Of a DNA stretch of 7,318 nt, positions 4,462-7,318 are shown one piece after another. Source of the stretch: Sphingobium sp. (GTDB lineage Bacteria > Pseudomonadota > Alphaproteobacteria > Sphingomonadales > Sphingomonadaceae). The position numbers were made by a program, and so were the translations under genes. How positions within the stretch are numbered: the first letter of the stretch is position 1; the number at the start of each line of letters is the position of its first letter. The notes beneath the pieces are model-generated. The model worked only from the letters and a program-made list of their open reading frames with translations. It was not told the origin of the DNA and did no database searches. The stretch spans positions 1 to 7,318 of the forward strand of contig NZ_QFOA01000114.1 of the NCBI RefSeq assembly GCF_003248505.1. The letters run 5' to 3'.

Positions 4462-7235
4462 TGCATCCGCGCCGCCTGAAGGGCACCCCAGGCAACATCG
4501 CCCGCTACTACACCGTCGGGGATTATTATACGAAGGGAGAGGCGGAGACTTCCTCCTGGGGTGGCGCGATGGCGGGCGAACTGAGGCTGCGCGGAGAAGT
4601 GGATCCCGCGCAGTTCAAGGCGCTTCTCAGCGGTGCGGTCGCAGACCAGCAGTTGGGGCGTCGGCGATCGGAAGGGATCGACCACCATCCGGGGTGGGAC
4701 TTTGCGATCAGCGCGCCCAAATCGGTGTCGATCATGGCGCTGGCTCTTGGCGACGAGAGATTAATCGCTGCGCATGAGAAGGCCGTCGACGCGGCGCTCT
4801 CCTATCTTGAGGAACATGCCCAGCTGCGTCGCCGGGAGGAGGGGAAAATCATCCATGAGACAACCGGCCGGCTCCTTTGGGCACGCTTTACCGAGCATGC
4901 CAGCCGTGAACTCGACCCCCATCTCCACACCCATGTTGTCATCCTCAACATGACAAACCGCGGTCCGGGCGACCCGATGGCCAGTCTCGAAACGCGGGCC
5001 ATGTATGCCGAGCAGATGGCGGGCGGACAGATATACCGGAACGCCCTTGCTCACCAGTTGAGGGAGTATGGATTTCAGATCGACTTCGATCCCCGGCGGG
5101 GATTGTTCGAGATCAGGGGGGTGCCAAACGCGCTGATCACCGAGATGTCGCAGCGCGCCGAGCAGATCAACGCCCATGCCGCTCAGCATGGCCTTTCGGG
5201 ACAGGCCGCGCGCCGCCAGAGTTTCTACGAGACGCGCGGGCCAAAGGTGAAAGTGGGGCTGAGCGAGCTCCATGATCGATGGCAAATGCGGATCGGACGC
5301 TATGAACCGGCGCTTGGCGCTATCCTCGCCGAAGCCAGGGAGGCTGGCGAGCGACCCGTTCCGGTGGAGGCCGCCGACGCAGCCCGGGCGGCCCTGTTCG
5401 GCATCAGACAATCGGAGGGGCGGGAGGCCGTAAACCCCCTTGGTCGCCTCATTGCGACCGGCCTTGCTTCCCATGTGGGTGAGGTCCGCTTCGAAGATCT
5501 GAGACCGCTCCTGATCGACCATGAGCGCCGCCGTAAGTTGCTGGCGACGCGGGGACAGACGGGCGACGCCATCCTCACGCGAGGACGAACCAGCCGCAGG
5601 ACCGTAAGGCTCGAACAGGCGCTGACCCAGCACCTTGCCCTGTCGTTGGCAGACGGCCGGCAGGTCGCTAGTGCCGACCGGTTGCTGTCTGTCCTTGAAA
5701 ACGCCGGTCTGACGCCTGCCCAGGAGCAGGCCCTGGTCCACATGGCATTATCGAGCGACCGGATAACAGCCGTGCACGGTGTGGCAGGAGCAGGAAAATC
5801 CATGCTGGTGCGCTCGCTCAAGGACGCGGCGCATTCAGGGATGGTATTGACCGCGCTTGCGCCGACGTCATCTGCTGCCGCTGAGCTGGGTGATCGCGCG
5901 GATATTGCGTCCCGGACCGTCGCCAGCCTTTTGGCGAGCGGCGGGCATGGCCTGAGCGACAAGGATGTTCTGATCCTTGATGAGGCTGGACAGCTTGGAA
6001 ACCGCCAGGCGCTGCGCGTGCTGGAGATCAGCAGGGCGACCGGCGCGCGGCTCATCCTGCTGGGAGACAATCGACAGACCGGCGCGATCGAACAGGGGAA
6101 GGCATTCTGGCTCATGCAGAAGCTGGGCATGGCCACCGCCGAGTTGGTCGAGTCGCGGCGGCAGCAAACAAAGGCGATGAAGCTTGCCGTTACGCAGGCC
6201 CGCGCCGGTGATTATGCTGGTTCGCTTGAGCAGCTCGATAAGGTGGTTAGCGGCGCTGATGCGGAGGAGCTTGCCAAGAGCCTTGTTGCCGAATGGACGC
6301 GCCTCAAGCCTGAAAGCCGGGCCACCACGAACATCCTCGTTCTGGAGAATGCGACGCGCCTCATCGTAAACAGCCAGATCCGCGAGACTTTGCAGAGAGA
6401 GGGTGTCGTCGCCGCAGAGGACACCCGGCTTGCTGTACTGACGCCCGCAGGCTTCAGCGATCAGGAAAAGCAGATGGCCCGCTTCTATTCCGGTGGCCAG
6501 GTCCTGAAATTCAACCGTGATCAGGTTGGTGCTGGCTTGGCGCGCGACGGCGAATATCGGGTCATTGCGGTGGTCCGCGATGCAAAGGGGCGGCAGCTTG
6601 TGCGATTGGCTGACGAACAGGGACGCATCCACAATTGGGACCCCCGAACGAGCAAGGCGGCGCAGGTCAATGTCTTCCTCTCTGAGCACCGCAACCTTGC
6701 CGCAGGCGATCGCATCCAGTGGCGGCTCGCGACCAAGGAGTTGGATCTCAAAAATGCCGAGCGGGGGACGGTGGAGAAGCTGGAAGGCATGGTGGCGACG
6801 GTTCGGTGGGACCGTGGTGATCGGGTGCAGCAGATTGATCTTGGGCGCCATTCCACATGGGACCATGGCTATGCCGAGACCGTATATTCCGCCCAGTCGA
6901 AGACCTATGACCGGGTCTATGTACTGGCTCCCGTGGCGTCCCCGCTTGTCAACGGGCAGAACTTTTACACCGCCATCACGCGGGCCAGATACGGGGTCAA
7001 ACTCTGGACGGAAGATCCCAGGAAGCTCGTCTCTAAATTGGAGGAGCGCTCCGGCGAAAAAACATCTGCGCTCGAAGGGCTAGGTCGACTGGAGCGCGAT
7101 AACAGCAAGCGATTTGCCGCCCGGAACGACGCACGCCTTAAGGGTCTGAGGCTCGAACAGGTTGTGGAACGACGGAAGGCAGAGGAGAGGGCGCTCGCCC
7201 GTAAGCTCGATCAGCGAGAGTGCCGATTCCGATGA
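4458..7235 (+). CDS. MobF conjugative relaxase-helicase, TrwC/TraI family
   Basis: This 925-residue protein nicks oriT, stays on the 5' end and unwinds the plasmid. Relaxase domain, about 1-300: tyrosine pairs Y17-Y18 and Y23-Y24 (NIARYYTVGDYYTKG); D81 in WDFAISAPKSVS, the likely counterpart of the TrwC general base; and the metal-binding histidines H147 (FTEHASR), H157 and H159 (HLHTH). Helicase domain, SF1B/RecD2-like, about 415-850: Walker A GVAGAGKS (441-448), DEAGQ (508-512), GDNRQ (536-540) and NFYTAITRAR (835-844). Motif V reads TVYSAQSKT (808-816), where His and Gly are usual in place of Y810 and S814. The tail (855-925) is charged coiled coil. Length is close to TrwC (966). ATGs at 4458 and 4461 are both possible; GAGG at 4449-4452 serves either. 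The ATGA overlap couples it to the coupling protein gene. The last codons (CRFR, stop) may come from an inserted element. Confidence 0.94.
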   Translation: MMHPRRLKGTPGNIARYYTVGDYYTKGEAETSSWGGAMAGELRLRGEVDPAQFKALLSGAVADQQLGRRRSEGIDHHPGWDFAISAPKSVSIMALALGDERLIAAHEKAVDAALSYLEEHAQLRRREEGKIIHETTGRLLWARFTEHASRELDPHLHTHVVILNMTNRGPGDPMASLETRAMYAEQMAGGQIYRNALAHQLREYGFQIDFDPRRGLFEIRGVPNALITEMSQRAEQINAHAAQHGLSGQAARRQSFYETRGPKVKVGLSELHDRWQMRIGRYEPALGAILAEAREAGERPVPVEAADAARAALFGIRQSEGREAVNPLGRLIATGLASHVGEVRFEDLRPLLIDHERRRKLLATRGQTGDAILTRGRTSRRTVRLEQALTQHLALSLADGRQVASADRLLSVLENAGLTPAQEQALVHMALSSDRITAVHGVAGAGKSMLVRSLKDAAHSGMVLTALAPTSSAAAELGDRADIASRTVASLLASGGHGLSDKDVLILDEAGQLGNRQALRVLEISRATGARLILLGDNRQTGAIEQGKAFWLMQKLGMATAELVESRRQQTKAMKLAVTQARAGDYAGSLEQLDKVVSGADAEELAKSLVAEWTRLKPESRATTNILVLENATRLIVNSQIRETLQREGVVAAEDTRLAVLTPAGFSDQEKQMARFYSGGQVLKFNRDQVGAGLARDGEYRVIAVVRDAKGRQLVRLADEQGRIHNWDPRTSKAAQVNVFLSEHRNLAAGDRIQWRLATKELDLKNAERGTVEKLEGMVATVRWDRGDRVQQIDLGRHSTWDHGYAETVYSAQSKTYDRVYVLAPVASPLVNGQNFYTAITRARYGVKLWTEDPRKLVSKLEERSGEKTSALEGLGRLERDNSKRFAARNDARLKGLRLEQVVERRKAEERALARKLDQRECRFR

Positions 7236-7318
7236 AGCCGCCCCTCGTTTCCGAGATGATTGCGCCCCTTCGTTCCGAGATGATGTCGCCCCCCCGGAGA
7301 CAGGGCCGTGCTGGCTAC
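7221..7318. mobile_element. Possible terminal repeat array of an IS21-like element (partial)
   Basis: A repeat of the form TTCCGA(GA)TGAnnnCGCCCC occurs at 7227-7244 (lacking the GA), 7249-7268 and 7273-7292, and CGCCCC recurs exactly every 24 bases (7239, 7263, 7287). Several spaced copies of a ~20-bp repeat at each end, with termini beginning TG, are typical of IS21-family (istA-istB) elements. A TG at 7221 would be a natural edge, and it falls between codons in the relaxase reading frame. No transposase is visible because the window ends, so identity is unproven. An iteron-like or regulatory repeat is the alternative. Confidence 0.4.

Noticed and set aside
4761..5741. Long minus-strand frames opposite the relaxase gene (also 5300-6136 and 5868-6866)
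   Set aside because: They are antisense to a protein with complete relaxase and helicase motifs, and their translations are low-complexity without domain features.
1..7318. CRISPR arrays, tRNA or rRNA genes
   Set aside because: No regularly spaced repeats with unique spacers, and no cloverleaf or rRNA-like segment was seen; the only periodic repeat is the short array at 7239-7292.

Overview
The window reads as the DNA-processing (mobilization) end of a conjugative plasmid or integrative element from a GC-rich alphaproteobacterium. A sphingomonad (Sphingobium/Novosphingobium-like) is my best guess. That placement rests on remembered protein style: the DUF2493 protein with its long helical N-terminus, the small coiled-coil protein beginning MPKLNDRDRLADLEARQ, and a TrwC-type relaxase with YY-x4-YY. 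No database search was run.

Layout. Positions 1-243 are a gene-free leader with strong inverted repeats, ending in a hairpin that buries the ribosome binding site of the next gene. 244-1227 (+) encodes a DUF2493 (SLOG-like) protein and is closed by a textbook intrinsic terminator at 1243-1286. 1415-1675 (-) is a small coiled-coil protein read in the opposite direction. 1676-2158 has no convincing gene and is dense with short hairpins and repeated GGTGC/GCACC cores. I interpret it as the origin of transfer plus two outward-facing promoters. From 2159 to 7235 (+) there is a tight operon of three genes joined by ATGA overlaps: a ribbon-helix-helix accessory protein (TrwA-like), a VirD4/TraD-type coupling ATPase (TrwB-like) and a MobF relaxase-helicase (TrwC-like). 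The last ~100 bases carry a ~24-bp repeat array that starts inside the relaxase stop region and may be the end of an IS21-like element.

How the parts fit. The order oriT, RHH protein, coupling protein, relaxase is that of trwA-trwB-trwC in R388. The RHH protein probably binds oriT and represses the operon promoter (TTGAGA-17-TATAGA, 2082-2110). The relaxase would nick one strand at oriT, unwind the plasmid with its C-terminal helicase and be passed by the coupling protein to a type IV secretion channel. No channel (mating-pair formation) gene lies in this window, so whether the element is self-transmissible cannot be told.

The least explained parts are the oriT region, where two alternative nick arrangements compete, the SD-sequestering hairpin before the DUF2493 gene, and the repeat array at the relaxase 3' end. 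I did not find a clearly new multi-gene system; the protein-coding content is recognisable conjugation machinery.
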